A DNA stretch of 64,000 nucleotides from assembly GCA_947475065.1 (NCBI GenBank), contig CANJLB010000011.1:1-64000 (forward strand). The letters are read 5' to 3'. The translations under genes were made by a program, and so were the position numbers. This stretch comes from Opitutia bacterium (GTDB taxonomy: Bacteria > Verrucomicrobiota > Verrucomicrobiia > Opitutales > Opitutaceae). Below are positions 1-7,355 of the stretch, piece by piece. Positions within the stretch are counted from its first letter, which is position 1. Each line of letters starts with the position of its first letter. A model generated the notes under the pieces. That model had not been told where the DNA came from. It worked only from the letters and a program-made list of their open reading frames with translations, and made no database searches.

Positions 1-132
1 ACGAATGTCGGCTCGAGCCGCCTTTTGCGCGCCCAAATCTTGACGGTTTCTTTCCGAAAGCCTTGGGACTCACTGGCTGAAACCAACCTCATCGCGCGAA
101 GCGCGGTACCTGACGCTGACCTATCTTCTGGA

Positions 133-208
133 TGGTGGACCCTAGCGGGTTCGAACCGCTGACCTCCTCAATGCCATTGAGGCGCTCTACCAACTGAGCT
201 AAGAGCCC
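133..208 (-). tRNA. tRNA-Ala (anticodon GGC)
   Basis: The minus strand folds as a 76-nt cloverleaf including an encoded 3' CCA. It has a 7-bp acceptor stem with two G-T wobbles, D-arm GCTC...GAGC, anticodon stem CCTCA/TGAGG around loop ATGGCAT (anticodon GGC), and T-arm AGCGG-TTCGAAC-CCGCT. The GGC anticodon assigns it to alanine. Confidence 0.97.
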
Positions 209-323
209 GTGACCAAACAGGTGGGTCAAAATCGGGCTTTGCCCGGCGAACGCAAGCGGTTTTTTTGAGAGTACGGGCCAGGCCGGCCTCGCACCCCACG
301 ACCCCCTATTTCCGAGACCGGCT

Positions 324-1139
324 TCAGTCGCCATCGTGCGCCGTGAAAAGCACGGTTTTCGTGTAGGACTGGCCGGTGGGCGTGGGGCCGAGCGGTCGGA
401 TGGCCCGGAAAGCGGCCAGCGCGGATTCGTCGAAAGCGGCGTTGCCGGATCTCTGGAGGATGCGGATCCCCGTGATGGAGCCGTCGGCATGGATGAGAAA
501 CTCCACGCGCGTCTGAAACAGGCCGTCGGGCTTGACCAGGGCCTCGAGCAGCCGCGCCTGGAGCATAGAAAAATAGTTGTCGAGTTCGGAAGCTTGCTGG
601 CGATCGAGCGCCTTGCCTCCCGCGCCGCCTTTGGTGTTCGCGCTGGAGCCGCCGACCACGCCGTTGGCGATGCCCTGCGCGTTGATGGGCCGGTAGTTTG
701 TGGGAGCCGTCGCCCCGGCGGCCTGCTTCTGCGGCGTCGCCAATTTGGCGGGCGGGGCAGGCTTGGCGGGCGGGGTGGTTTTGGACGGCGTTGTGGTTTT
801 GGACGGCGAGGCAGGTGCCGGGGTTTTCGTGACGACCGGAGTCTTGGAAGCCACCTTGGCCGGCGGCTGTGGCGTGGCTGACTCGGCGACGGGTGCCGGC
901 ACAACGACCGGCCGGGGCGGAACCGGGCTCGGCACGCTGAATTTGCTTCCGCTGGGATCGCCCAGCGCGGGCGCGTTCAGCGCGTTGAAGTTGTCGCCCC
1001 CGCCGGCGACGAGTTCGAAAACTGGCGAACGATCGGACACAGCCTTCTGCGCGGCCCACGCCCCGAGCAAAACCGTCGCCGCCACCGCCCCGTGCAGGGT
1101 GGCGGAGAGCATGAAGGCGTTGGGCGAACGGGCGGTCAT
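324..1139 (-). CDS. TonB/TolA-like energy transducer
   Basis: This 271-residue protein has the TonB plan: a short cytoplasmic N-terminus, one membrane segment at about residues 8-30, a long Pro/Lys/Thr/Ala-rich periplasmic linker (about 50-155) with repeated PAKPAPPAK-like units, and a C-terminal TonB/TolA-like domain (about 185-271). It would couple the inner-membrane proton motive force, through the ExbB/ExbD proteins encoded just upstream, to an outer-membrane process. A TTG at 1154 is in frame, but the ATG at 1139 gives a normal N-terminus. It begins 42 nt after exbD and ends the cluster. No receptor gene is adjacent, so TonB and TolA roles cannot be told apart. Confidence 0.85.
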   Translation of the reverse strand: MTARSPNAFMLSATLHGAVAATVLLGAWAAQKAVSDRSPVFELVAGGGDNFNALNAPALGDPSGSKFSVPSPVPPRPVVVPAPVAESATPQPPAKVASKTPVVTKTPAPASPSKTTTPSKTTPPAKPAPPAKLATPQKQAAGATAPTNYRPINAQGIANGVVGGSSANTKGGAGGKALDRQQASELDNYFSMLQARLLEALVKPDGLFQTRVEFLIHADGSITGIRILQRSGNAAFDESALAAFRAIRPLGPTPTGQSYTKTVLFTAHDGD

Positions 1140-1181
1140 GGTGAAAGCGGTCAATGATATGACGATCAGGGCGGCGGTTTC

Positions 1182-1613
1182 TTAGCGCACAGTCTGCGTG
1201 TCGAAGTTGATTTTGAACAGCTTGTTCTTTTTCAGCTCATCCATCACCGACAGCCACTGCTGCGCACTGGCCTTGGCATCCACCCGGAGCCGGGTGCTGG
1301 GCGGCTTAGATTGCGCGGCGATGACCCGAAGCTCGCTGGCGAACTGCGCCAGCGTCATCGGCCGCTTGTCGAGGGTGATCGTGCCGTCGGCCTTGACGAC
1401 AACCTCCTGAAAGCGCTCGTTGGGATCGGGCTTGGTCTGCTCGCTTCTTGACTCCACCGGCAGTTCCACGCGCATCGTCTGCTCGTTCTGGTTGATCAGC
1501 GGCGTGGCAATCATGAAGATGATCAGCAGCATGAACCCGAGATCAATCAGATTGGTCACGTTCAGCTCCGCGATGGGCTGCGCGGAGCGCGGGCGGCGAA
1601 AATTCCGGGCCAT
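1182..1613 (-). CDS. ExbD/TolR family biopolymer transport protein
   Basis: This 143-residue protein has a short basic N-terminus, one membrane helix (about 17-40) containing the family motif NVTNLIDLGFMLLIIFMIATP with the conserved Asp of the proton channel, and a periplasmic ExbD/TolR domain. The VKADGTITLDKRPM stretch is typical of the family. With ExbB it forms the motor that energises the TonB/TolA protein encoded 42 nt downstream. Family length is normally 130-150, so it is complete. It is separated from exbB by an inserted four-helix-bundle gene, which is unusual. Confidence 0.93.
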   Translation of the reverse strand: MARNFRRPRSAQPIAELNVTNLIDLGFMLLIIFMIATPLINQNEQTMRVELPVESRSEQTKPDPNERFQEVVVKADGTITLDKRPMTLAQFASELRVIAAQSKPPSTRLRVDAKASAQQWLSVMDELKKNKLFKINFDTQTVR

Positions 1614-1631
1614 GGTGAGATTGGTTAGGGG

Positions 1632-1653
1632 TTATTGGTTGTTGCTTATCGGG
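1632..1653. repeat. Left imperfect inverted repeat flanking the four-helix-bundle gene
   Basis: These 22 nt match the reverse complement of 2040-2061 at 18 positions. The repeat ends exactly one base before the stop codon of the enclosed gene. The core reads TTATTGGTTG on the plus strand. Confidence 0.6.
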
Positions 1654-2037
1654 CTATTTCGCAGCGCGAAGGCGGGCGGTGGGGAGGGAGGCACCGAAGA
1701 TGCGTTTTAGCTCCTCGCATTCGGTAAGCAGGCCGGCCAATAAATTTTCCTTCATCAGGCCGCTCCGCGTGGTGACTCGCAACCAGACGGACGTTTCGTT
1801 CAGCTCTTTCACCACGATGCGCAGCTTGTGGATGAAATCCGCCCGGCTCTCGGCCGAACGCGCCTCGGAGTAGTTCGGTGCAGGCGAGCTGCCTGAGCGC
1901 ACGATCTGCCCCGCGATGTGCTTCCCGGCAAACGAGGTGCGCAGCCGGTTGGCGAGCGCGATGACTCTCACGGCGAAATCAATCAGCCGCTCCTCCAGCG
2001 TCTCTGGCGTGAGTTTATTTTTTTCCGTGTCTGTCAT
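1654..2037 (-). CDS. Four-helix-bundle protein (23S rRNA intervening-sequence protein family)
   Basis: This 127-residue helical protein starts MTDTEKNK and carries the family pattern: ERLIDFAVRVIALANRL, then GKHIAGQIVRSGSSPAPNYSEA, then DFIHKLRIVVKELNETSVWLR. It belongs to the small four-helix-bundle family (TIGR02436 type) first noticed in rRNA intervening sequences and widespread as isolated genes of unknown function. A longer frame begins at 2058, but the ATG at 2037 lies just inside the right inverted repeat and is preferred. The gene interrupts the exbB-exbD pair and is bracketed by inverted repeats at 1632-1653 and 2040-2061, suggesting a mobile or formerly mobile cassette. Biochemical function is unknown. 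Confidence 0.88.
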   Translation of the reverse strand: MTDTEKNKLTPETLEERLIDFAVRVIALANRLRTSFAGKHIAGQIVRSGSSPAPNYSEARSAESRADFIHKLRIVVKELNETSVWLRVTTRSGLMKENLLAGLLTECEELKRIFGASLPTARLRAAK

Positions 2038-2039
2038 GG

Positions 2040-2061
2040 CCCAATAAGCGTCAACCAATGA
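2040..2061. repeat. Right imperfect inverted repeat flanking the four-helix-bundle gene
   Basis: This is the partner of 1632-1653 (18 of 22 positions match as an inverted repeat). It starts two bases upstream of the four-helix-bundle ATG. A further CCAATAAG-type unit follows immediately to 2069. Confidence 0.6.
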
Positions 2062-2082
2062 CCAATAAGTAATTTCCCGTCC

Positions 2083-2784
2083 TCATTTCGACTCCAGCTC
2101 CAGCCGGTCGGCAAGCGAACTGGCGTAGTTTTCGAGCTCGGTGACCATCTGGCGCGTGTTCCCGAGCAGCAGGTTGTAGCCAAAGACCGACGGGATCGCC
2201 ACGATGAGACCCGCGATGGTCGCGAGCATCGCCCCCGAGACACCCGGCGCGAGCTTGTCAATGCCCGCGCTCTGCCCAGAAATGGAACTGAATGCCTCCA
2301 TCACGCCCCATACCGTGCCGAGCAGTCCGATGAACGGCGCGCCGGAAACGATGCTCGCGAGAAAAATCATGCTCGACTCATAGCGCAGCGTCTGGCGCGC
2401 GATGGCACGCTGGATGGCGTTTTCCGCATGCTCGAGCCGGGCGCGGGAATCTTCCTTGCCCTGCGCCTTGCTGATCTCCGCCGCGCGCCAGTATGCCTCC
2501 ACCGCGTCGGCAAACAAATCCGCGTAAGGAATCGAGCGCCGCCGGCGCAACGAATCAGGCAGGTCTAGCAAGGTCTGCTGGTCGCGCAGGTGCGACTCAA
2601 AGGCATGGTTGAGCCCGCGCAGCCGTTTCAGCTCAAAATATTTCCCAAACATGATCGTCCACGCCACCAGGCTGAAAATGCCTAGGCCGGCGACGATGAC
2701 CTTGTCAATCGTGTCGCAGCGGTTGAAGACATCAATGATGTTGCTGGTCGCAAGGACGGGAGAAAAAAATTGCATCGCAGGCAT
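2083..2784 (-). CDS. ExbB/TolQ/MotA family proton channel protein
   Basis: This 233-residue protein has three membrane segments: near residues 20-42, then two in the C-terminal half with the family core GAPFIGLLGTVWGVMEAF and GVSGAMLATIAGLIVAIPSV. It assembles with ExbD as the pmf-driven motor for the TonB/TolA protein in this cluster. The open frame extends to 3117, but the upstream part is arginine/proline-rich antisense of the pfkB remnant; the ATG at 2784 (MPAMQFF) or 2775 is the credible start. ExbB, the inserted four-helix-bundle gene, ExbD and TonB follow in order with 27-45 nt gaps. Confidence 0.92.
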   Translation of the reverse strand: MPAMQFFSPVLATSNIIDVFNRCDTIDKVIVAGLGIFSLVAWTIMFGKYFELKRLRGLNHAFESHLRDQQTLLDLPDSLRRRRSIPYADLFADAVEAYWRAAEISKAQGKEDSRARLEHAENAIQRAIARQTLRYESSMIFLASIVSGAPFIGLLGTVWGVMEAFSSISGQSAGIDKLAPGVSGAMLATIAGLIVAIPSVFGYNLLLGNTRQMVTELENYASSLADRLELESK

Positions 2785-2912
2785 GGGCAAGTGTGTGCGC
2801 TCACAGTTGGCTGCTTTCGTCCGCGCGTCCAACGGAAAACGCGCCGCGCCCGGGCATGAATCTGTTTGCCTCGCCGTGTGTGGCTTTTTCCCTCGGCGTC
2901 CGCCTCCGCACC

Positions 2913-3463
2913 ATGTTTCGCACCCGCGCCCTTCAGGAACTTCGCGCCGCCGCCGCCGCCCGCCCCGCCGGGCCTTCGTCGGCCTCGACGGCTTTGTGAA
3001 CACCATCGTGGCGCCGGACGAGCAGCGGGCCGGACCGGGGGAAAACTTCACGCCGTTCGCCAGCCTCGCCGGCTTCGGCCAGCGCATCGTCGGCGCGGCC
3101 GGACAGGGCACCAACATCGAGCTCTACCCGCGCTTCGACAAGCTCGGTGACAACGGCCCCATCCTCGCCGCCGCCATCCGCCAAAAGCTCGGCTTGGTGA
3201 CCGTGGTCGTTCACCCGTGCGAGTCCGCCGCATGCGCGACCGCCGCTGGCACGTGGCATGTGCCGGGGCCAGTCATCGGGCAGCCGCTCCTCACCACCGG
3301 CGCGGGCGACCATTTCAACGCCGGGTTTGCCACCGGCCAACTCCTCGGCCTCACGCCCGAATCATGCCTCGCCCTCGGCGTCAGCACCAGCGGCCATTAC
3401 GTCCGCACCGGCCAGAGCCCCTCCCTCGCCGACCTCGAAACCTTTCTCGCCAACTGGCGCTGA
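2913..3463 (+). pseudogene. PfkB-family carbohydrate kinase remnant (frameshift plus large internal deletion)
   Basis: The N-terminus MFRTRALQELRAAAAARP starts at 2913 in one frame, but the continuation RRAFVGLDGFVNTIVAP is in another frame, so a frameshift lies near 2960-2970. After the conserved QGTNIELYPR and GDNGPI region (about residue 85) the sequence jumps directly to the C-terminal third, ending with the PfkB signature TTGAGDHFNAGFATGQLLGL and a natural stop at 3463. PfkB kinases are about 300-360 residues; about 180 or less remain here and the sugar-binding and lid core is missing. The C-terminal reading frame is intact, so decay may be recent. It lies 18 nt upstream of tmk, so it may once have been its operon partner. 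Confidence 0.8.
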
Positions 3464-3481
3464 TGCCTCCACTCTTCTCCG

Positions 3482-4132
3482 ATGCCTCTCAAATCCAAAC
3501 CCTCCGGCAAACTCATTTCCTTCGAAGGTTCCGAAGGTAGCGGCAAGTCCACGCAGATGGCCCGCCTCGCCAAGCACCTGCAAGGCGCGGGCCGCAGCGT
3601 GCTCACCACCCGCGAGCCGGGAGGCACCGAGATCGGAGAGCAGATCCGAAACATCCTCGTCCACAATCTCAAGGGCGACGAGATGACGCCCGAGACCGAG
3701 CTCCTCCTTTTCGCCGCCTCGCGCGCCCAGCACGTCCGCGAGCTCATCGCACCCAACCTCACCAGAGGCGTTATCGTCCTCTGCGACCGCTTCCTCGACA
3801 GCAGCACCGTCTATCAGGGCATCGCCCGCAACCTCGCCGCCGACCCCGTCGCGCAGATCAATCAGTTCGCCGTCGGCAATGCCATGCCCGACCTCACCTT
3901 CATCCTCGACGTGCCGACCAAGGTGAGCCTCGCCCGCATCAAGCAGCGCGCCTCCGACCTGCCCGACCGCATGGAGCGCGAGAACATCGAGTTTTACGAA
4001 AAAGTCCGCTCCGGCTACCTGCTGCTCGCGAAAAGCATGCCAGCCCGCTTCGTCGTGATTGACGGCACCAAGCCCGAGGCCGCCGTGGAAAAAACCATCT
4101 GGTCGGCGGTGCAGAAAATTTTGAAGGCGTGA
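3482..4132 (+). CDS. tmk: Thymidylate kinase
   Basis: This 216-residue protein phosphorylates dTMP to dTDP in the dTTP pathway. The P-loop EGSEGSGKST lies at residues 15-24, the TREPGGTEIGEQIR dTMP-binding segment follows, and the DRFLDSSTVYQG motif is present. The lid region contains RASDLPDRMERE. Length matches the family (200-215). It precedes a small membrane protein gene and holB in the same direction; tmk-holB pairing is common in bacteria and links dTTP supply with the replisome. The start at 3482 gives MPLKSKPSGKLISFEG; no Shine-Dalgarno sequence is seen. Confidence 0.97.
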   Translation: MPLKSKPSGKLISFEGSEGSGKSTQMARLAKHLQGAGRSVLTTREPGGTEIGEQIRNILVHNLKGDEMTPETELLLFAASRAQHVRELIAPNLTRGVIVLCDRFLDSSTVYQGIARNLAADPVAQINQFAVGNAMPDLTFILDVPTKVSLARIKQRASDLPDRMERENIEFYEKVRSGYLLLAKSMPARFVVIDGTKPEAAVEKTIWSAVQKILKA

Positions 4133-4168
4133 TCATGGCAGGTGGATCGCTCTGCCAATTTTGATCCC

Positions 4169-4534
4169 ATGCCAGCCACCGCTGAACAACCTTCAGCCAA
4201 ACCTGGGCAACTTGGCCGGGGCGCACGTCTTCTTCTTGCGGGCCTGGTGATCGCCGCATCGTGCTTCATCATCTTGCTGCGCGTAAAAATTGCACCGGGC
4301 GATCCCGGCTACCGAGAATCGCTTTTGCCAAGCCGCTTTGTGTGGGCTGCCCATGGTTTTTGGTTTCTTGGAGTTTCGTTTGCCCTATTGCTGGTTGCCA
4401 TTGGCGCTCTCCGCGTTCGCAATGATCGCGTTTTTGCCGTTTTGCTTTGTGCCGCCTTCGGAGTGCTCTTGTTTCAGTTCATGGCGATGCTTCAATCGGT
4501 GACCCATCTTATGGTTTACGTTCCTCGGCACTGA
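4169..4534 (+). CDS. Small membrane protein of unknown function between tmk and holB
   Basis: This 121-residue protein (ATG at 4169; an in-frame GTG at 4142 would add nine residues) has three predicted hydrophobic helices. The first is about residues 18-38 (LLLAGLVIAASCFIILLRV), followed by FWFLGVSFALLLVAIGAL and VFAVLLCAAFGVLLFQFMAML. The loop after helix 1 carries the sequence PGDPGYRESLLPSRF. I do not recognise a family. Its position between tmk and holB, close to both, suggests co-transcription but says little about function. Confidence 0.6.
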   Translation: MPATAEQPSAKPGQLGRGARLLLAGLVIAASCFIILLRVKIAPGDPGYRESLLPSRFVWAAHGFWFLGVSFALLLVAIGALRVRNDRVFAVLLCAAFGVLLFQFMAMLQSVTHLMVYVPRH

Positions 4535-4553
4535 TCAATCACGCCAAGACCTC

Positions 4554-5537
4554 ATGCCCGCCCTCGCCCAATCCTGGCCCGAAGCCCTTGCCGGCACGCC
4601 CTCCGTCGCTGTCATCGAACGCGCCATTGAGCGCCAGAGGCTTTCGCACAGCCTGCTCCTCACGGGCGACGACCTCGGCACGCTCGTCGGTGTCGCCCAT
4701 GCCATTGCCGACCGCCTGCTCAACCCGCCCGCCGCCACCGTGCGTTTCGCCGTGAAGGAGCATCCCGACTACCTCGCCCTCCGTCCGATCAAGAAATCGC
4801 GCATCATCCCCATCGGCGACTCGAAATCGCCCGAGCCGGGCACCATGCGCGAGTTTCTGCCCAAGCTCTACGTCACCCCCTCGCTCGCGCCGCAGAAGGT
4901 CGCCATCCTCTACGAGGCCGACCGGATGAACGTGGAGTCGTCCAACGCGTTTCTGAAAACCCTCGAGGAGCCGCCCGCCCGCACCACGCTGCTGCTCCTC
5001 ACCACACGCCCCTACTCGCTGCTACCCACCATCCGCAGCCGCTGCCTGCATTTCCGCTTTCCTGCCGCCACAGCCGCTTTTGCCCCCGACGACTGGCCCG
5101 CCTGGCTCGCCGACTACCACGCGTGGCTCGCCCGCCTCACCGAAGGTGTCTCCGACAAGAAAGCCGTCGCCGGCTCCATCATGGCCACCTACGGTTTCGT
5201 CGCCCGTTTCGACGCCATCCTCACCGCCGCCACCGCCGCCGTATGGAAGGAGCAAAAGAAAAAGCTGCCCGAGGATATTTCCGACGACGAGGAGGAGGCG
5301 ATCCAGACCGGCATCGCCAACGGCCTCCGGACGCGCCTTTTCGCCGGCATCGGGCAGGCCACGCGCGCCTTCGCCCTGCCCCGCCTCACGGCCGGCGACG
5401 CGTCCGCCCGCCGTTCGCTCACCGCCGCCATCGAAAGCCTTGAGCACCACGCCGGCCTCCTTCGCGTGAATCTCAATGAGTCCGCCGCGCTCGAAGCCTT
5501 TCTGCTCGCCTCGCTGCGCATCTGGGCGAAGCGGTGA
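4554..5537 (+). CDS. holB: DNA polymerase III subunit delta' (clamp loader)
   Basis: This 327-residue AAA+ clamp-loader subunit opens the sliding clamp together with delta and tau/gamma. The recognisable core is KVAILYEADRMN, then NAFLKTLEEPP, then TIRSRCLHFRFP, which includes the SRC motif characteristic of clamp loaders. The Walker A position reads LLTGDDLGTLVGVAH and lacks GK(T/S), consistent with delta' not hydrolysing ATP. No zinc-binding cysteines are visible, unlike many delta'/gamma proteins. The C-terminal half is helical and Ala-rich. It follows tmk and the small membrane protein in one probable operon. Confidence 0.88.
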   Translation: MPALAQSWPEALAGTPSVAVIERAIERQRLSHSLLLTGDDLGTLVGVAHAIADRLLNPPAATVRFAVKEHPDYLALRPIKKSRIIPIGDSKSPEPGTMREFLPKLYVTPSLAPQKVAILYEADRMNVESSNAFLKTLEEPPARTTLLLLTTRPYSLLPTIRSRCLHFRFPAATAAFAPDDWPAWLADYHAWLARLTEGVSDKKAVAGSIMATYGFVARFDAILTAATAAVWKEQKKKLPEDISDDEEEAIQTGIANGLRTRLFAGIGQATRAFALPRLTAGDASARRSLTAAIESLEHHAGLLRVNLNESAALEAFLLASLRIWAKR

Positions 5538-5607
5538 TAAATCGCGGAAACGCGAAAGAGCGAAAGCACGGAAGCTGATTTTAAACAAGGAACCTCCTGG
5601 CTTCATG

Positions 5608-5652
5608 GCTTCTGTTACCGAGGCCGCAGGCCGACATCAGCCAACCAAGAAC
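5608..5652. repeat. Direct repeat copy 1 (about 45 nt)
   Basis: It begins GCTTCTGTTACCGAGGCC and ends CAGCCAACCAAGAAC. It is repeated at 5895-5940 with a single extra A. Both copies are in the holB/DUF1501 intergenic region. Confidence 0.8.
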
Positions 5653-5670
5653 CTAAAAAACGCAGTTGAA

Positions 5671-5805
5671 ACCACGGATTTCACGGATGTGCACGGATTA
5701 TCAATCAGAAACTCAATCCGAGCTTTCACCCGGCAGGTGAAGGATTTTGGCATGATACTTCTTCCATTATATTCTGTATCCGTGTTATTTGTGTAATCCG
5801 TGGTT
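5671..5805. repeat. Imperfect inverted-repeat element in the intergenic region
   Basis: The left arm at 5671-5700 (ACCACGGATTTCACGGATG...) pairs imperfectly with the right arm at about 5777-5805 (...GTGTAATCCGTGGTT). The central part holds a small perfect hairpin, TTCACC/GGTGAA at 5725-5730 and 5736-5741. No protein is encoded. The composition differs from the flanking genes (more A/T). It resembles short dispersed palindromic elements of environmental bacteria. The remainder of 5538-6033 contains only the two direct repeats and low-complexity text such as CTCGGCTCTCAGCTCAGC. Confidence 0.65.
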
Positions 5806-5894
5806 AAATTGAACTGCCGAATTGAGGATGAAACGATCTCACTCAGCTCTGGACTCTCGGCTCTCAGCTCAGCTTTTCCGCTCCTGACTTCCTA

Positions 5895-5940
5895 GCTTCT
5901 GTTACCGAGGCCAGCAGGCCGACATCAGCCAACCAAGAAC
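5895..5940. repeat. Direct repeat copy 2 (about 46 nt)
   Basis: This is the second copy of the 5608-5652 repeat, identical apart from one inserted A in the GGCC(A)GCAGG part. The pair brackets the palindromic element at 5671-5805. Confidence 0.8.
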
Positions 5941-6033
5941 GAAGCACCATGCACCAGAAACCAATCCCAGCCCTTCAGCCTTTCAGCCTCCCTCCGCCAG
6001 CTTCCGCCAGCTTCCGCGATCAATCCGGTCCAC

Positions 6034-7290
6034 TCAAACAAATCCCAGCGGCTTGTATGTCTGGCCCAAGATTTTTTGCGCGGGGCTTTCCAGCCACTTG
6101 TCGAGCACGTTCGCGTAGATTTGCCTGAAATCCGTGCTGTAGGTGAGGTCCTGGTTTTTCGGCAGGTTGGCGAGCACCGGTGCGGTGCCGAAAAGCGTGC
6201 CCTTGAGCTTCGTGCCCATCACGAAAAGCGGTGCCGCCGTGCCGTGATCGGTGCCGCGGCTCTGGTTCTCGCTGGGACGGCGGCCAAATTCGGAAAACGT
6301 CATCGTGAGCACCTGCGAGTCGAGCTGTTTCGCCTCCAGGTCCTTTTGAAACGCGGCGAGGCCGGCAGCCAGCGTGGCGAGGTTGTTGTTGTGCTGGTTG
6401 AGCTGGTTGCTGTGGTTGTCAAAGCCGCCGAGCGAGACGAAATAGACCCGGGTCGAGAGGCCGGCGGCGATGAGCGCGGCGACGTTGTGGAGCGACTGCG
6501 CAAACTGGCTGTTGGGATAGGTCGCGCCGGGGCGGTAGTTGCCGAGGATGGCCTGCACCTTTTGCTCGGTCACGAGCGCGTCCATGAGTGTGGCCTTGAG
6601 GAAGGAGGCGCTGGCGTTCTCGTGGTCGCCGGCGTGCGAGGCGAGCTGCCGGAGCAGGGCGGAATTGTCGCGCCGCTGCTGGCGGCCGCCGGGGCCGGCG
6701 CCCAGGCCGAAGGTGGGATGCGAGTCGGCGGCCATGAACGACTGCGGCATCTCGCCGGTGGCATGGACGGCGACAGGGTCGTCGCCGGCCCCGGCAGGGA
6801 CGCCGGCGCAGGCGTTGTCAAGGTAGCGGCCGACCCAGCCGGAGGCGAGGTTCTCGTTGGCCCCGCTGGCGGTCTCCCAGATTTCGGTCGAGCGGAAATG
6901 GCTGTGGTTGGGATTGGGGTAGCCGACGTTCTGGATGATGCCGAGCCTGCCCTCCTTCAGCAACGCATGCATCGGGGCGCACGCGGGGTTGAAGCCGAGG
7001 GTGGCATTGATCGGCAGCACTCCTGTCTTGGCGATGCCAAGCGTGGGGCGCAGGCGGTAGTAGGCGGCGTCCTCGAAGGGCACCACCGTGTTGAGGCCGT
7101 CATTGCCGCCGGCGAGCTGGACGAGCACGAGGATGCTGCGGCCCTTCTCCGGCGCCGGCGCCGCAGCCAGCGCGGAGTTGACGAGAAACTCCGGCACGAA
7201 GCGGCTGAACGCCAGCAGGCCGAGGCCGCGGCCGCCCCATTTTAAAAATTCGCGGCGGGTGACGGGCAGGCGGAGGTGCGGCGAGTACAT
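6034..7290 (-). CDS. DUF1501 domain protein with twin-arginine signal
   Basis: This 418-residue protein begins MYSPHLRLPVTRREFLKWGG, a twin-arginine export signal (RR at 12-13) followed by a hydrophobic stretch and an AAAPAPEK cleavage region. The body shows DUF1501 (sulfatase-like fold) features: LVLVQLAGGNDGLNTVVPF, then NHSHFRSTEIWETA, FDNHSNQ, TMTFSEFGRRPSEN and RGTDHGTAAPLFVMG. The start at 7290 is preferred over 7362, which lies in proline-rich leader. It follows a DUF1800 gene with a 65-nt gap; this pair is very common in Verrucomicrobiota and Planctomycetota. The periplasmic substrate is not known. Confidence 0.93.
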   Translation of the reverse strand: MYSPHLRLPVTRREFLKWGGRGLGLLAFSRFVPEFLVNSALAAAPAPEKGRSILVLVQLAGGNDGLNTVVPFEDAAYYRLRPTLGIAKTGVLPINATLGFNPACAPMHALLKEGRLGIIQNVGYPNPNHSHFRSTEIWETASGANENLASGWVGRYLDNACAGVPAGAGDDPVAVHATGEMPQSFMAADSHPTFGLGAGPGGRQQRRDNSALLRQLASHAGDHENASASFLKATLMDALVTEQKVQAILGNYRPGATYPNSQFAQSLHNVAALIAAGLSTRVYFVSLGGFDNHSNQLNQHNNNLATLAAGLAAFQKDLEAKQLDSQVLTMTFSEFGRRPSENQSRGTDHGTAAPLFVMGTKLKGTLFGTAPVLANLPKNQDLTYSTDFRQIYANVLDKWLESPAQKILGQTYKPLGFV

Positions 7291-7355
7291 GGCGGTGGGT
7301 GGGTGGGGAGGCTTCGTGCTTCCGTCGGTTTTAAGGTGGGCTGCGCGGTGCGGTT

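Noticed and set aside
84-121. Small CGCGCGAAGCGCG-type hairpin next to the tRNA
   Set aside because: It lacks a U-run and the stem is only about five base pairs, so it is not a convincing terminator.
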